From: Litoreibacter ascidiaceicola
Lineage (GTDB): Bacteria > Pseudomonadota > Alphaproteobacteria > Rhodobacterales > Rhodobacteraceae
Direction: 5' to 3'
NCBI RefSeq assembly: GCF_900129235.1
Contig: NZ_FQUV01000004.1
Span: forward strand, 124,001-188,000
Length of the DNA: 64,000 nt
The position numbers and the translations under genes are program-made. The notes under the pieces were generated by a model. It had not been told where the DNA came from. It saw nothing but the letters and a program-made list of their open reading frames with translations, and made no database searches. This document shows, one piece after another, positions 16,404-25,926 of this stretch. How positions within the stretch are numbered: the stretch's first letter is position 1; every line of letters begins with the position of its first letter.

Positions 16404-18116
16404 TTAGGCTTTGATCAGGCCCATAGATTCCAGCTTCAGGATGACCTGATGCGCGCAGTTGTCGACATCGACGTTTTCGGTCTCGACGCTTAGTTCTGGA
16501 TCTACGGGAACGTCATACGGGTCAGAGATACCGGTGAATTCCTTGATCTTGCCTTCGCGCGCCAGCTTATAGAGGCCTTTGCGGTCACGGCGTTCGCATT
16601 CCTCGATAGAGGTCGCAACGTGGACTTCGATGAAAGCCCCGAACGCTTCGACGTCCTCGCGCACCGCGCGACGCGTCGTGGCATAGGGTGCGATTGGCGC
16701 ACAGATTGCGATGCCACCGTTCTTGGTGATCTCGGAGGCGACGTAGCCGATGCGGCGGATGTTCAAATCGCGGTGCTCTTTCGAGAAGCCCAATTCGGAG
16801 CTGAGATTCTTACGCACGATGTCACCATCAAGAAGCGTGACGGGGCGGCCGCCCATTTCCATCAGTTTCACCATCAAAGCGTTCGCAATGGTGGACTTGC
16901 CGGAGCCGGAGAAGCCGGTGAAGAACACGGTGAAGCCCTGATTCGCGCGCGGTGGGCGGGATTTGCGAAGCTCTTCGACCACAGCAGGGAAGGAGAACCA
17001 TTCCGGAATCTCCAGACCTTCCGCCAAACGGCGGCGCAGCTCGGTGCCGGAGATGTTGAGGATCGTGACGTCGTCCGCATCCGCAATCTCGTCGGCAGGC
17101 TCGTATTGGGCGCGGTCCTGAACAAACACCATGTGTTTGAAGTCGACCATTTCGATGCCCATTTCTTCTTGATGCTCGCGGAACAGGTCCTGCGCGTCAT
17201 AGGGGCCGTAGAAGTCCTCACCTGCGGAGTTCTTGCCGGGGCCTGCGTGGTCACGCCCGACGATGAAGTGGGTGCAGCCGTGGTTCTTACGGATCAGGCC
17301 GTGCCACACGGCCTCGCGTGGGCCACCCATACGCATCGCAAGGTTTAGCAAGCTCATCGAAGTTGTGGATGCCGGATATTGGTCCAGCACAGCCTCGTAG
17401 CACCGCACGCGGGTGAAGTGGTCGATATCGCCCGGTTTGGTTAGGCCAACAACGGGGTGGATCAGCAGGTTGGCCTGCGCCTCTTTCGCGGCGCGGAAGG
17501 TCAGTTCCTGATGGGCGCGGTGCAACGGGTTGCGGGTTTGGAAGGCCACAACGCGGCGCCAGCCCATTTTGCGGAAATAGGCGCGCAATTCGTTAGGTGT
17601 GTCGCGGCGGGCGCGGAAGTCGTAATGCACCGGCTGCTGGATGCCTGTGATCGGGCCGCCGAGGTAAATCTTGCCGGCTTGGTTGTGCAGGTAGTTGACG
17701 GCGGGGTGGGCGCTGTCATCCGCGCCAAAGACCTTTTTGGCCTCATTGGCTTTGTTCGGCTCCCATTTGTCGGTGACCGACATCATGGCAAGGATCACGC
17801 CTTCCTGGTCGCGCAAGGCGATGTCTTGGCCCACTTCAACCGAGTTGGCGAAGTCGTCGCCGACATCCAAGGTGATGGGCATTGGCCACAACTCACCCGA
17901 CGTCAGGCGCATGTTTTCGACCACGCCGTTATAGTCTTCTTCGGACAGGAAACCCTTAAGCGGGTTGAAGCCGCCATTCATCAGCAGCTCCAGATCGCAG
18001 ATCTGACGCGGTGTAAGGTCCCAAGACACAAGCGCACCCGCTTCGTGCTTTAGCTTTTGAGCGCTGTCATAGGAGACAAAGAGTTCAGGGATTGGTGCCA
18101 AGTTGGTAGGTTGCAT
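16404..18116 (-). CDS. Bifunctional sulfate adenylyltransferase / adenylylsulfate kinase
   Basis: A 570-residue fusion that makes APS from sulfate and ATP, then phosphorylates it to PAPS. Residues 1 to about 380 are the sulfurylase, with QTRNPLHRAHQE (nucleotide site) and VGRDHAGPGKN. The C-terminal APS kinase begins near FTVFFTGFSGSGKSTIANAL (Walker A). The ATG at 18116 is taken; the upstream extension would start at TTG. PAPS also feeds sulfotransferases, two of which lie at 21033-23506, though that link is only proximity. Such fusions are common in Roseobacter-group genomes. Confidence 0.95.
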   Translation of the reverse strand: MQPTNLAPIPELFVSYDSAQKLKHEAGALVSWDLTPRQICDLELLMNGGFNPLKGFLSEEDYNGVVENMRLTSGELWPMPITLDVGDDFANSVEVGQDIALRDQEGVILAMMSVTDKWEPNKANEAKKVFGADDSAHPAVNYLHNQAGKIYLGGPITGIQQPVHYDFRARRDTPNELRAYFRKMGWRRVVAFQTRNPLHRAHQELTFRAAKEAQANLLIHPVVGLTKPGDIDHFTRVRCYEAVLDQYPASTTSMSLLNLAMRMGGPREAVWHGLIRKNHGCTHFIVGRDHAGPGKNSAGEDFYGPYDAQDLFREHQEEMGIEMVDFKHMVFVQDRAQYEPADEIADADDVTILNISGTELRRRLAEGLEIPEWFSFPAVVEELRKSRPPRANQGFTVFFTGFSGSGKSTIANALMVKLMEMGGRPVTLLDGDIVRKNLSSELGFSKEHRDLNIRRIGYVASEITKNGGIAICAPIAPYATTRRAVREDVEAFGAFIEVHVATSIEECERRDRKGLYKLAREGKIKEFTGISDPYDVPVDPELSVETENVDVDNCAHQVILKLESMGLIKA

Positions 18117-18224
18117 GTCGCATCTTTCTGTCAAAATATCTTAACGCCCCCTCCAAGCGCCGTTGGAAAAGCGTTTAGCGTTCAAGTCTGACCACTAGCA
18201 AGGGCCGGATTGAATTACAGGGGA

Positions 18225-18246
18225 AACGCGGCAGAAAAGCCGCGTT
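18225..18246 (-). terminator. Hairpin at the end of trxB
   Basis: AACGCGGC and GCCGCGTT form an 8-bp stem with a 6-nt loop overlapping the trxB stop codon. On the minus strand it is followed by only TTCCCC, so termination may be partial. Confidence 0.5.
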
Positions 18247-19240
18247 ACTCGGTGACTGCGCCGTAGCCAAGCGGCTCTGATACGTATTTGCCGTCGACCT
18301 CGCCTTGTTCGGCGAGCCAGCGTTCAGCTTCAAGGGCTGCCATGCACCCCATGCCCGCGCTTGTGACGGCTTGGCGATACTTGTGGTCGGTCAGGTCGCC
18401 TGCCGCGAAAATGCCGGGGATGGAGGTCTGTGTGCTGTCGGGTTTCGTCACCACGTAACCGCCCATATGCGTTTCCAGCACATCTTTGACCAATTCGTTC
18501 GACGGCGCGTGACCGATGGCCACAAACACGCCTTTGCATGGAATCTCGGTGATCTCGCCGGTCTTGGTGTGCTTGACCTTGACGCCTTCAACGCTGAGCG
18601 GCGTGTCGGTGCCCGTCACCTCGACCAACTCGTGGAACCACATCGGTTCGATCTTCGGGTTCTTCTCAAGGCGGTCGATCAGGATCTTTTCGGCACGCAA
18701 TTCGTCGCGACGGTGGATCAGCGTTACCTTGGAGGCAAAGTTGGTCAGAAAGAGCGCTTCCTCCACGGCGGTGTTCCCGCCGCCGATTACCACGATTTCC
18801 TGCCCGCGATAAAAGAAGCCGTCGCAAGTGGCGCAGGCGGACACACCGAAGCCTTTGAACTTCTCTTCGCTTTCGAGGCCAAGCCATTTTGCGCGCGCAC
18901 CTGTCGCAAGGATCACCGCATCTGCGGTGTAAAGCGTCCCGCTATCCCCTTTGGCTTTGAACGGTCTCGAGGTGGTGTCGAGGTCGGTGATGATGTCGCC
19001 AATGATTTCGCAACCCATCGCTTTGGCGTGGTCTTGCATGCGCACCATTAGATCGGGGCCTTGCACTTCGGTGTCGCCGGGCCAATTTTCGACTTCGGTG
19101 GTGGTGGTCAGTTGACCACCCGGCTCAATGCCTTGCACCAAAATGGGGTCCAGCATCGCACGGGACGCATAGACGCCCGCCGTATAACCAGCAGGGCCGG
19201 AACCAATGATCAAAACTTTCGAGTGGCGGGTGGCGGACAT
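18245..19240 (-). CDS. trxB: Thioredoxin-disulfide reductase
   Basis: A 331-residue flavoenzyme that reduces thioredoxin with NADPH. FAD-binding [13 protein letters not shown] opens the protein; the redox pair is C-A-T-C in [10 protein letters not shown]; the NADPH motif is [13 protein letters not shown]; a second FAD stretch is [10 protein letters not shown]. The ATG at 19240 has AAGGAT upstream and gives the standard length. It is divergent from an Lrp/AsnC regulator, a pairing often seen in related bacteria, so the regulator may control it. Confidence 0.96.
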   Translation of the reverse strand: MSATRHSKVLIIGSGPAGYTAGVYASRAMLDPILVQGIEPGGQLTTTTEVENWPGDTEVQGPDLMVRMQDHAKAMGCEIIGDIITDLDTTSRPFKAKGDSGTLYTADAVILATGARAKWLGLESEEKFKGFGVSACATCDGFFYRGQEIVVIGGGNTAVEEALFLTNFASKVTLIHRRDELRAEKILIDRLEKNPKIEPMWFHELVEVTGTDTPLSVEGVKVKHTKTGEITEIPCKGVFVAIGHAPSNELVKDVLETHMGGYVVTKPDSTQTSIPGIFAAGDLTDHKYRQAVTSAGMGCMAALEAERWLAEQGEVDGKYVSEPLGYGAVTE

Positions 19241-19317
19241 TGCGAAATCCTTCAGCAATAATTGCGGTCAGCCCGATATAATTGCCGCGGGCGTGGAGCG
19301 AAAGGGGGCGGTTATTT

Positions 19318-19327
19318 ATTTGCAAAT
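19318..19327. promoter_or_regulatory. Possible Lrp-type operator between trxB and the regulator gene
   Basis: ATTTGCAAAT is a perfect 10-bp palindrome in an AT-rich patch in the 171-nt divergent intergenic region. Lrp/AsnC proteins bind AT-rich inverted repeats, and autoregulation is usual. This is a site proposed from position and shape alone. Confidence 0.35.
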
Positions 19328-19411
19328 CATTTGATATGTTGCTCAGGCTTGAAATATTATTGCGCGTGCAGCCCTTGCGGAGTAAGACACGGTAAACCAA
19401 GGGAGTCGGTC

Positions 19412-19912
19412 ATGGCCGTTTCAAAGCTCGACGAAATTGATCGCAAGATTCTTTCAGAACTTCAAGCAGACGGGCGAATGACCAATGTCGAGTTGGCCAA
19501 GCGTGTCGGCATTTCCGCCCCACCCTGCCTGCGCCGTGTGCGCACGCTCGAAGAGTCCGGATATATTCGGGGTTATCACGCAGATGTCGAAGCGCGTGCC
19601 TTGGGATTTGAAGTCAAAGTCTTCGCGATGGTGGGGCTACAAAGCCAAGCCGAAGCGGACCTGTCTGCATTCGAGAAACGGTGCCGCGAGTGGCCGTTGG
19701 TGCGTGAGTGCCATATGCTGAACGGGGAAGTCGACTTCGTTCTGAAATGCGTCGCCCCGGACCTGAGCAGCTTTCAAAGCTTCCTGACGGAAGAACTGAC
19801 CTCCGCCGACAACGTCGCCAGCGTCAAAACATCTTTGGTTATTCGGGTTGCAAAAGACGAACCCGGCGTGCCGTTCGAGGTTGTCGAGGCTCGACTGTCC
19901 CAGATCGCCTAG
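19412..19912 (+). CDS. Lrp/AsnC family transcriptional regulator
   Basis: A 166-residue regulator. The N-terminal helix-turn-helix runs from KLDEIDRKILSELQADGR to PPCLRRVRTLEESGYI; the C-terminal RAM domain binds effectors, often amino acids, and drives oligomerisation (VRECHMLNGEVDFVLK). The ATG at 19412 has GGGAG upstream. It is transcribed away from trxB and its stop interlocks with that of the Hint-domain gene over CTAG. The target set is unknown; self and trxB are the obvious candidates. Confidence 0.93.
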   Translation: MAVSKLDEIDRKILSELQADGRMTNVELAKRVGISAPPCLRRVRTLEESGYIRGYHADVEARALGFEVKVFAMVGLQSQAEADLSAFEKRCREWPLVRECHMLNGEVDFVLKCVAPDLSSFQSFLTEELTSADNVASVKTSLVIRVAKDEPGVPFEVVEARLSQIA

Positions 19913-20697
19913 CTGCCTTCGCGCAAGGCCCGCACTTCGAATGTCGTCAACCTATTGATGAGTTGCGGACCGAAGAAGTCCAAGCCTCTTGCCTGTGGAA
20001 AGAGCCTTAGTAGGGAATATTTCATCTCGTCGTCGACCAAGGCTTCCGTGTGCGGGCCGGGGTGGAAGCTTTCCATCTCGATGTCGTTCACTTTGATTGT
20101 GGCCTGACGGTCGAACGCGAGATTGAAAACCGCGATAGGCGACGCTGGTTGCACCGAGAAGACAGACATTCCATCCTCAAACGCGCGCACCGGAGCAAAG
20201 GCCAGGTCGACCCCGAACAGGGACCGGCACTTTGCGTGGCGGAACAAGATGTGCGCGCGGGGGGCCAGAAGCAAATCTTGCGATGGCTTTGCCAAGCCGA
20301 AGGCATCGGCAGTTACCCGAAACAGCGCACCACGGTCCGCGGTTTGTGCTTCGCGCAGGGACAACTCATAGGACCCGATCCATTGCAACGGGATTGGGCC
20401 ATACTCGGACGTCAAGATCAGCATGCCCGGCACAAGGTCTTCGACGGCAACGGGGCCATTGGCGGTCGCGACGATCGCGCCACGGGCCATGCTTGCGCAG
20501 GCACTTTCGATCACGGGAAGGGCGGGGGCCACGACAGTATCATACCGCTCCTCACCCGCAGGCGTGAGCCAAGCGATATTATAGGGACGGGCCATTGCGC
20601 GGGTGCGCGGGCTTGCAGCCGCACGGTACGCAAGGGACTGGCCTTGGCCAATTCGGGTCGGGGATAGATGTGTGGGAATATCGGGTGAATAGGTCAT
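19909..20697 (-). CDS. Hint-domain protein
   Basis: A 262-residue protein with a Hint (hedgehog/intein) fold region starting near residue 67: ARGAIVATANGPVAVEDLVP followed by LQWIGSYEL. This resembles the many Roseobacter Hint proteins. In classical members a Cys begins the domain (CFTPGT); here the aligned position appears to be S69 (S-M-A-R-G), with a Cys at 67, so autoprocessing is doubtful. The ATG at 20697 has AAGGGA upstream. There is no signal peptide. Role unknown; related proteins sit in large secreted or surface proteins. Confidence 0.75.
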   Translation of the reverse strand: MTYSPDIPTHLSPTRIGQGQSLAYRAAASPRTRAMARPYNIAWLTPAGEERYDTVVAPALPVIESACASMARGAIVATANGPVAVEDLVPGMLILTSEYGPIPLQWIGSYELSLREAQTADRGALFRVTADAFGLAKPSQDLLLAPRAHILFRHAKCRSLFGVDLAFAPVRAFEDGMSVFSVQPASPIAVFNLAFDRQATIKVNDIEMESFHPGPHTEALVDDEMKYSLLRLFPQARGLDFFGPQLINRLTTFEVRALREGS

Positions 20698-21032
20698 GCG
20701 TCGTCCCTTGTCAGGTCTTTGCGTGACTGCGTCGGTCCCCACCGGCGCGCAGAGTTGCTGGTTGATAATACCCAGACAATGGCCAGTTCCACGCATCAAA
20801 GTCAAATATTCGGCCCTAGTCGTTGCGTTTAGGTGGACAATGCTAGGGCGCGACAAGCGACCGTTTCCGCCGGAGTGGGGAGGTTTGCCACAATTCGAAA
20901 GCCGTGCGTGTGTTGCAGGCAATGGACAGAGGCGAATCGGTCTGTCACACTCTGACGGTCACCAACAAGACCCGAGTAACGAGGCACGCGGTGCAGGTAA
21001 CGAGCAAGGATCACGTTCTAAAGGTCGTCACG

Positions 21033-21776
21033 ATGACCCGGTTTCACTTTGTAGCGGGGTTGCCGACGGCTGGCGCACGGTGCCTCATGGCATTACTGGC
21101 GCAGAACCCGCGGTTTTGTGCGGCGAGTGACAGTCCGGCGGAGCGCGTATTCAATGTCCTGAGTGCTGGACGAGAAAATCAGGACCACCCCCTATCTGGC
21201 ATCTCATCAGACACACGCAGCGCGGTGTTGCGCGCGTCATTGGACGCGGTTCACCATGCTCGCCCAATCGCGTCCGTGGTGTTCGACAACAACATCCGAT
21301 GGCTGTCGCATGTGACAACACTGGCCGAACTGTTTCCACTGTCTCGCTTCGTCATCATGGTCCGAGACCCCGCACGTATCGCGGCCGAAATGGCTCAAGA
21401 GGCCGGAGTCGTGACATCGCCGCACGCGTTGATGTCGGAGCACGGTGTCATCGGCGCACCGATCCAATTGGTTCACGACGCGTTGAGCAGTCCGGCGTCC
21501 AAGCGATTGCTGTTGATTGACTATGACCGGTTGCTGACCGATCCGGAGCGCGTGCTGGACTCACTCTACGCGTTTGTAGGCGAGCCACATTTCACGCACG
21601 ATTTCCGTGCGCTTCCTGCAAGAGAGGTGCCGCCGCAAGCGATCACCGGTCATCTGGCGCGACGGGTGACCACACCAAGCGACACAACATCGCGCCGCGC
21701 CCAGAAAGCTGACCTACCGATCTGGCGACGCAGCTCGGGGTCAGAAGCCACCATGTTGCTGCCCGAGACTGGATAA
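21033..21776 (+). CDS. Sulfotransferase-like protein with degenerate PAPS loop
   Basis: A 247-residue protein of sulfotransferase fold. The 5'-phosphosulfate loop is atypical (FVAGLPTAGARCLMALL instead of the usual G-x-P-R-S-G-T/S-T form), but the 3'-phosphate motif FVIMVRDPARIAAEMAQ and a late LLLIDYDRLLTDPERVLDSL region fit. The ATG at 21033 is chosen because the protein then starts directly with the loop strand. The next gene, 53 nt away, is a second sulfotransferase with a canonical loop. The acceptor is unknown, and loss of activity is possible. Confidence 0.75.
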   Translation: MTRFHFVAGLPTAGARCLMALLAQNPRFCAASDSPAERVFNVLSAGRENQDHPLSGISSDTRSAVLRASLDAVHHARPIASVVFDNNIRWLSHVTTLAELFPLSRFVIMVRDPARIAAEMAQEAGVVTSPHALMSEHGVIGAPIQLVHDALSSPASKRLLLIDYDRLLTDPERVLDSLYAFVGEPHFTHDFRALPAREVPPQAITGHLARRVTTPSDTTSRRAQKADLPIWRRSSGSEATMLLPETG

Positions 21777-21829
21777 CCGATGCGGCTGGTGCTAGCAGTC
21801 CAGTGGATTTAGCGAGAAGGCCGGACGCC

Positions 21830-23506
21830 ATGGCGACACTAAGCAAACAGCAGATAAAAGACCTTTTCGCAAAGTCGCGACAGGCGCAGGAAAAAGGCAG
21901 GCTCGACGAAGCCGAGCGTGGCTACAAAAAACTGCTGAAAGCCGCACCGCAACTGGCCGAAGTCAGCTTCAACCTCGCAGAGATATTCACCCTTCGCGGT
22001 AAGGTGGCCGAAGCTGCAGAGCGGTTTGAACATGCGGTAAAGTTGCGCCCGAACGAGCCGGCCATTTGGGTGAGCTATCTCAACATGGCCAGCAGGCATC
22101 CAAACCAGAAAAACTTTGATGTGCTGCGAGAGCGGGCGCGGCCCGTTCTGGGAAAGACACCTGCATTTGCATTCTTTGAAGGCCTGGCAGCACTTCGAGA
22201 AGAGAATTGGGAAGCAGCGGCGAAGTTTTTGAAGTCCGCGATAGATGCCGGATTCCGTCAGGCGCGCGTTTATGCGGAATACGGCTCCGCGCTGGTTGGG
22301 CTCAAGAAATTCGACTTGGCGATGTCGCAATTCGATATGGGCCTGACGCTCGCCCCCGATAGCGACATGGTCTTGTTCCGCAAAGCGGGGCTTCTTCAAT
22401 CGATGGGGCGAATAGACGAGGCGCGTGATGCCATCCAACGCGCGATCAAGCTGGCTCCGAACGTGGGCGGCCACCACGCGCTTTACGCATCGCTCACCAA
22501 GATGACTGCGGATGATCCCAATATTCCGGTGATGAAAGCCGCCCTGAAATCGAAACGTGTGGGGGATAAAGAACTTCCGGCGCTGGGGTATGCACTTGCG
22601 AAAGCGATGGAGGATAGTGGCCAGTTCGGTAAGGTATTTACTTACCTGAATTTGGCGAACCGCGCATTGGCGAAAGCCTATCCCTACGATGTTCCGTCGG
22701 TTATCGCGAGCGCGGAGCGAATCTGCCGGCTATTCGAACGTGTGAAAGACTTTGACGGGCCGGTGAGCGATGCGTCTCCGATATTCGTCACGGGCGCGCC
22801 GCGGTCCGGCACCACGCTGGTTGAGCAAATTCTGGCGTCCCACTCACAAATTGAGGGCGGTGGCGAGATCGGGTTCGTGCAGCCGAAATTTGCGGATTTG
22901 ATTGTGCCTGCTGACAAGGACTGGGGGGCAGATGGTCAAGAATTGATGGCCCAATGTGTGAAGGCGGCGGACGAGTTTGGCGTCGAGTTGAAGAAAATGT
23001 TCCCCGACGCGCCGTTCGTGACGGACAAGTCGATTTCCAGCTACGCCATCTTGGGGTTTCTTGCAAAAGCCATGCCCAATGCGCGCTTTGTCGTGGTGCG
23101 CCGTGATCCGCGAGACAATGCGTTATCAATCTACAAAAACCAGTTTCGCGAAGGCTTGCACCGTTATGCGAACAATCTTGAACATATTGCGATTTTCCTG
23201 CGTCAGTTCGAAGAGATGGTGGAATTTTGGCGGCAGCATCTACCGGGATCATTTCACGAAATCCGCTATGAAGAGCTGATTGCGGAGCCTGAAGCCCAGT
23301 CGCGGGCCTTGATCGCGGCCACGGGTTTTGAATGGGAGGATGCGTGTCTGTCGTTCTATGAGACCAAGCGGGAAGTCCGCACGCTCTCTGCGACCCAAGT
23401 GCGCCAGCCGATGTATTCGTCATCTGTGGGCGCGTGGAAAAAGTTCGAGACGGACATGAAGCCCTTCCTGACGGCGTTTGCCAGCTCAGAAGCAAGCGAC
23501 ACCTAA
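21830..23506 (+). CDS. Tetratricopeptide-repeat sulfotransferase
   Basis: A 558-residue two-part protein. Residues about 5-270 are TPR-type helical repeats (EKGRLDEAERGYKKLLKAAP and several similar units); from about 310 there is a sulfotransferase domain with canonical PAPS loop IFVTGAPRSGTTLVEQIL and the 3'-phosphate motif ARFVVVRRDPRDNALS. TPR-sulfotransferases are common in marine alphaproteobacteria, acceptors mostly unknown. The ATG at 21830 has GAGAAGG 9 nt upstream. It probably shares a transcript with the preceding sulfotransferase. Confidence 0.9.
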   Translation: MATLSKQQIKDLFAKSRQAQEKGRLDEAERGYKKLLKAAPQLAEVSFNLAEIFTLRGKVAEAAERFEHAVKLRPNEPAIWVSYLNMASRHPNQKNFDVLRERARPVLGKTPAFAFFEGLAALREENWEAAAKFLKSAIDAGFRQARVYAEYGSALVGLKKFDLAMSQFDMGLTLAPDSDMVLFRKAGLLQSMGRIDEARDAIQRAIKLAPNVGGHHALYASLTKMTADDPNIPVMKAALKSKRVGDKELPALGYALAKAMEDSGQFGKVFTYLNLANRALAKAYPYDVPSVIASAERICRLFERVKDFDGPVSDASPIFVTGAPRSGTTLVEQILASHSQIEGGGEIGFVQPKFADLIVPADKDWGADGQELMAQCVKAADEFGVELKKMFPDAPFVTDKSISSYAILGFLAKAMPNARFVVVRRDPRDNALSIYKNQFREGLHRYANNLEHIAIFLRQFEEMVEFWRQHLPGSFHEIRYEELIAEPEAQSRALIAATGFEWEDACLSFYETKREVRTLSATQVRQPMYSSSVGAWKKFETDMKPFLTAFASSEASDT

Positions 23507-23536
23507 CCCGGAAAGGGATGCGGCGCTTTCAGATGG

Positions 23537-23578
23537 GTTGAGACAACCGGTAAGCTGTCTCGACCCCGATTTTATCGG
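23537..23578. terminator. Pair of hairpins between convergent genes
   Basis: GTTGAGACA (23537-23545) pairs with TGTCTCGAC (23556-23564) allowing one G-U pair, and CCGAT pairs with ATCGG (23566-23578) around TTT. They sit between the TPR-sulfotransferase end and the end of the small gene at 23585. Neither has a long T-run. Confidence 0.35.
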
Positions 23579-23584
23579 TCTCGA

Positions 23585-23785
23585 TTAGGACGTTGCCTGA
23601 CGTGGAAGGCGGACATGCGTCGGCGTGTCCGATATCGCGTTATGCAGGATTTTGGCCAGGCCTGGAGCTTCGTCTGCAAGACGCGTTTTCCAGTTGGCGC
23701 TTGTCCCGCGGGCCCAAGGCATCGTTACATTGGTCCGAGCGCTTTCTTCCAGCACCCAAGTCATCCAGCGGCTGTTTTTGCCCAT
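23585..23785 (-). CDS. Small conserved-looking hypothetical protein
   Basis: A 66-residue basic protein starting MGKNSRWMTWVLEESA and continuing MPWARG. This resembles a short protein type I recall from Rhodobacteraceae (N-x-K/R-W-M followed by an M-P-W-x-R-G motif). GGAG lies 9 nt before the ATG. It contains no signal peptide or membrane helix. Function unknown. The motif memory is not verified by search. Confidence 0.55.
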   Translation of the reverse strand: MGKNSRWMTWVLEESARTNVTMPWARGTSANWKTRLADEAPGLAKILHNAISDTPTHVRLPRQATS

Positions 23786-23799
23786 TGTATTGCTCCGTC

Positions 23800-24024
23800 T
23801 CAGTTTGATGGAGCGCCGCAGCGTTCTTGCTGCTTTACGGCCCCGTCCGATGAATTCGTGTCCCGTTTCGAGACAGGATCAATCCAACATTCCAATGGGG
23901 CATCAGCATGTCGTGTTTTTAAGTTTCTTAAATTTCTTTGGAGAAAATTGTGGCGCAATACGACGGCACCGCAAAGCAGCACGAAGGCCAGTAGATCAAA
24001 GGAGATGGACGAGATGAACTGCAT
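23800..24024 (-). CDS. Possible small membrane protein
   Basis: A 74-codon frame with one hydrophobic helix near the N-terminus (FDLLAFVLLCGAVVLRHNF) followed by a basic and then polar tail. The first 30 codons have host-like third positions; the tail is less convincing. No clear ribosome site precedes the ATG at 24024. Its stop lies 14 nt before the start of the next small gene, which would make a two-gene unit. The remainder of 23507-24112 holds nothing else I can support. Confidence 0.3.
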   Translation of the reverse strand: MQFISSISFDLLAFVLLCGAVVLRHNFLQRNLRNLKTRHADAPLECWIDPVSKRDTNSSDGAVKQQERCGAPSN

Positions 24025-24112
24025 GCCGCGAGTCGTAACAGGCGAAGTTTAAGGCACGATTAAGGCGTCTCACTGCCTTGTCATCGTCAACTTTGGCGCA
24101 ACAAACCGGAAA

Positions 24113-24865
24113 CTAGAGCCTGATTGTTGCGATGAGCCGACCATAGTCCGCTTCTTTTTGGTGAACACTGCGACGGTACGAATAAAAGCGCGCTGCATCT
24201 GAATAGGTGCAATGCCGCGTCCATTCCGCGTTGACCCCTGCGGCGCGCAAACGGTGTAGCCCGTAGGCAGGCAAGTCAAACTGCATTTTGTCGCCGTTGC
24301 CATTGGCAAAGAAGCGCGCGTTTTCGGGGTCCTCGTCATAGAACCGCTCGAAATACTCAGGCCCGACCTCATAGGCGGCCTGACTGATGCAGGGGCCAAT
24401 AACAGCCTGAATGCGTTCTCGGGTTGCGCCCAGACCCACCATGGCGTCGACCGTGTTTTCCAATATACCGGCTACTGCGCCACCCCAGCCCGCATGGGCT
24501 GCGCCGATGACGCCTGCTTGTGCGTCGGCGAACAGCACCGGTTGGCAATCGGCGGTTAAAACGCCCAAAGCCACCCCTTCGGTGGCGCAGACCATGCCGT
24601 CTGCTTTTGGTTTGTCCTTGATCGGCCCGTCTACGATGACGACATCGGCAGAGTGGCATTGATGAACCGAGACCAAGTGGTCAGGCGGCACTTGCATGGC
24701 CTGCGCCACACGCGCGCGGTTGGTCAGGACGATATCGGTCTGATCGGATGATCCTTGCCCGCAATTCAACCCGTCAAAGACGCCGGACGAAGCGCCGCCT
24801 TTGCGTGTGAAAAAGCCATGTCGCAACGGGGCGAGGCTATCTGCAGTTAGAATCTCCAGTGTCAT
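24113..24865 (-). CDS. pgeF: Peptidoglycan editing factor / multicopper-oxidase-like PgeF
   Basis: A 250-residue cytosolic protein of the YfiH/PgeF family, which hydrolyses wrongly inserted amino acids from peptidoglycan precursors; older annotation calls it polyphenol oxidase or laccase. The conserved zinc-site residues are visible: His in VHQCHSAD, Cys in TADCQPVL and His in AAHAGWGG. Its ATG overlaps the stop of the methyltransferase gene as ATGA. Confidence 0.93.
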   Translation of the reverse strand: MTLEILTADSLAPLRHGFFTRKGGASSGVFDGLNCGQGSSDQTDIVLTNRARVAQAMQVPPDHLVSVHQCHSADVVIVDGPIKDKPKADGMVCATEGVALGVLTADCQPVLFADAQAGVIGAAHAGWGGAVAGILENTVDAMVGLGATRERIQAVIGPCISQAAYEVGPEYFERFYDEDPENARFFANGNGDKMQFDLPAYGLHRLRAAGVNAEWTRHCTYSDAARFYSYRRSVHQKEADYGRLIATIRL

Positions 24866-25926
24866 GTCGAACTCGCAAGGTCAAAACCAGGGGGTACGGG
24901 CGCGCCGCGAGGCGTGAGGGTAATCGCTTTGAACAGGCTCCCCATTTCTTCGGGGTGCGTCAAGCGTCGATGTGCGGCAATGTGTTTATCAAGCTTTGCA
25001 CCTTGCAGGTTTTCAGCCAAAGCTTGTGCGCGTTGCGTGATGCCAAGCCGTTCCAAAAACACGCCTTGTGGTGTCATCGGGCTGACTTGGCAGGTGGTCG
25101 CGGCTTTGGAAAGCGCTTCGAAATCGACATGTGCGGTTAGATCCGCTTGTCCGGGAGATGCCAGCGGGTCGACGGGACTGTGGTTCTCGACCGCCTGAAA
25201 GGTGTCGCCCAAAGACCGCCAATCGCCATAGTCGACGATTATTCCCGCCCCGCCCTGCGCAACTCTGTCGGCCACTTCACCCATTGTCGGGGCAGCAGAC
25301 GGGCACAGCTCGACCACGTCTCCGACACCAGTGTCGGCAAGGCGGTGAGACAGCGCATCGACACGCGTGTCTTCGGTGAGGCCAAGTGTCAATGTGCCGT
25401 CTTGAAGCCCGATATGCCGCTCGCTCCAGCCTTTGGTGCCACGCACGAATTGGCGGACAGGAAGCGCGTCGAAAAATTCATTGGCAATCAGCAGAACCGG
25501 ACCGGCAGGAAGGGCGGAGACATGCTCTACCCATTCTACATCTGCGTCGCTTAGGGTGTCTGTCTGGACATCGCGCAGGTGCTGGCTGGCCTCGACCAAA
25601 ACAACTTTGCGCGGGAAGTTTGGAATTGCGACCGTCGCCCGCAAGACATCTTTCATCAAGGTGCCGCGACCGGGTCCCAACTCGGCAAGGTAAGCGTCGG
25701 GTCGCCCCTGATCAATCCAAGCTTGCGCAAGGCAGAGCCCGAGCATCTCGCCAAACATCTGACTGATCTCCGGCGCGGTGACGAAATCGCCAGCAGCCCC
25801 AAAGGGATCACGCGTTGCGTAATAGCCATGTTCCGGATGCAGCAGGCATTGCTGCATGTAGTCGGCAAGGTTCATCGGGCCGTCGGTCGCGATCTGGCGG
25901 GCCAGCAGGTCGCGCAGCGCAGTCAC
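24862..25926 (-). CDS. SAM-dependent methyltransferase, MidA (NDUFAF7) family
   Basis: A 354-residue class I methyltransferase. [19 protein letters not shown] and [20 protein letters not shown] are diagnostic of the MidA/NDUFAF7 family, whose mitochondrial member methylates an arginine of complex I; the SAM site follows at [15 protein letters not shown] place the start at the GTG at 25926, which overlaps the lgt stop as GTGA; an upstream in-frame start would run far into lgt. It is the middle gene of lgt-midA-pgeF. The bacterial target is not established. Confidence 0.92.
   Translation of the reverse strand: MTALRDLLARQIATDGPMNLADYMQQCLLHPEHGYYATRDPFGAAGDFVTAPEISQMFGEMLGLCLAQAWIDQGRPDAYLAELGPGRGTLMKDVLRATVAIPNFPRKVVLVEASQHLRDVQTDTLSDADVEWVEHVSALPAGPVLLIANEFFDALPVRQFVRGTKGWSERHIGLQDGTLTLGLTEDTRVDALSHRLADTGVGDVVELCPSAAPTMGEVADRVAQGGAGIIVDYGDWRSLGDTFQAVENHSPVDPLASPGQADLTAHVDFEALSKAATTCQVSPMTPQGVFLERLGITQRAQALAENLQGAKLDKHIAAHRRLTHPEEMGSLFKAITLTPRGAPVPPGFDLASST

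Noticed and set aside
19909-20697. The Hint protein as a functional intein or a self-cleaving hedgehog-like protein
   Set aside because: The expected first-position Cys seems replaced by Ser and no host protein flanks the domain; kept only as a Hint-fold protein.
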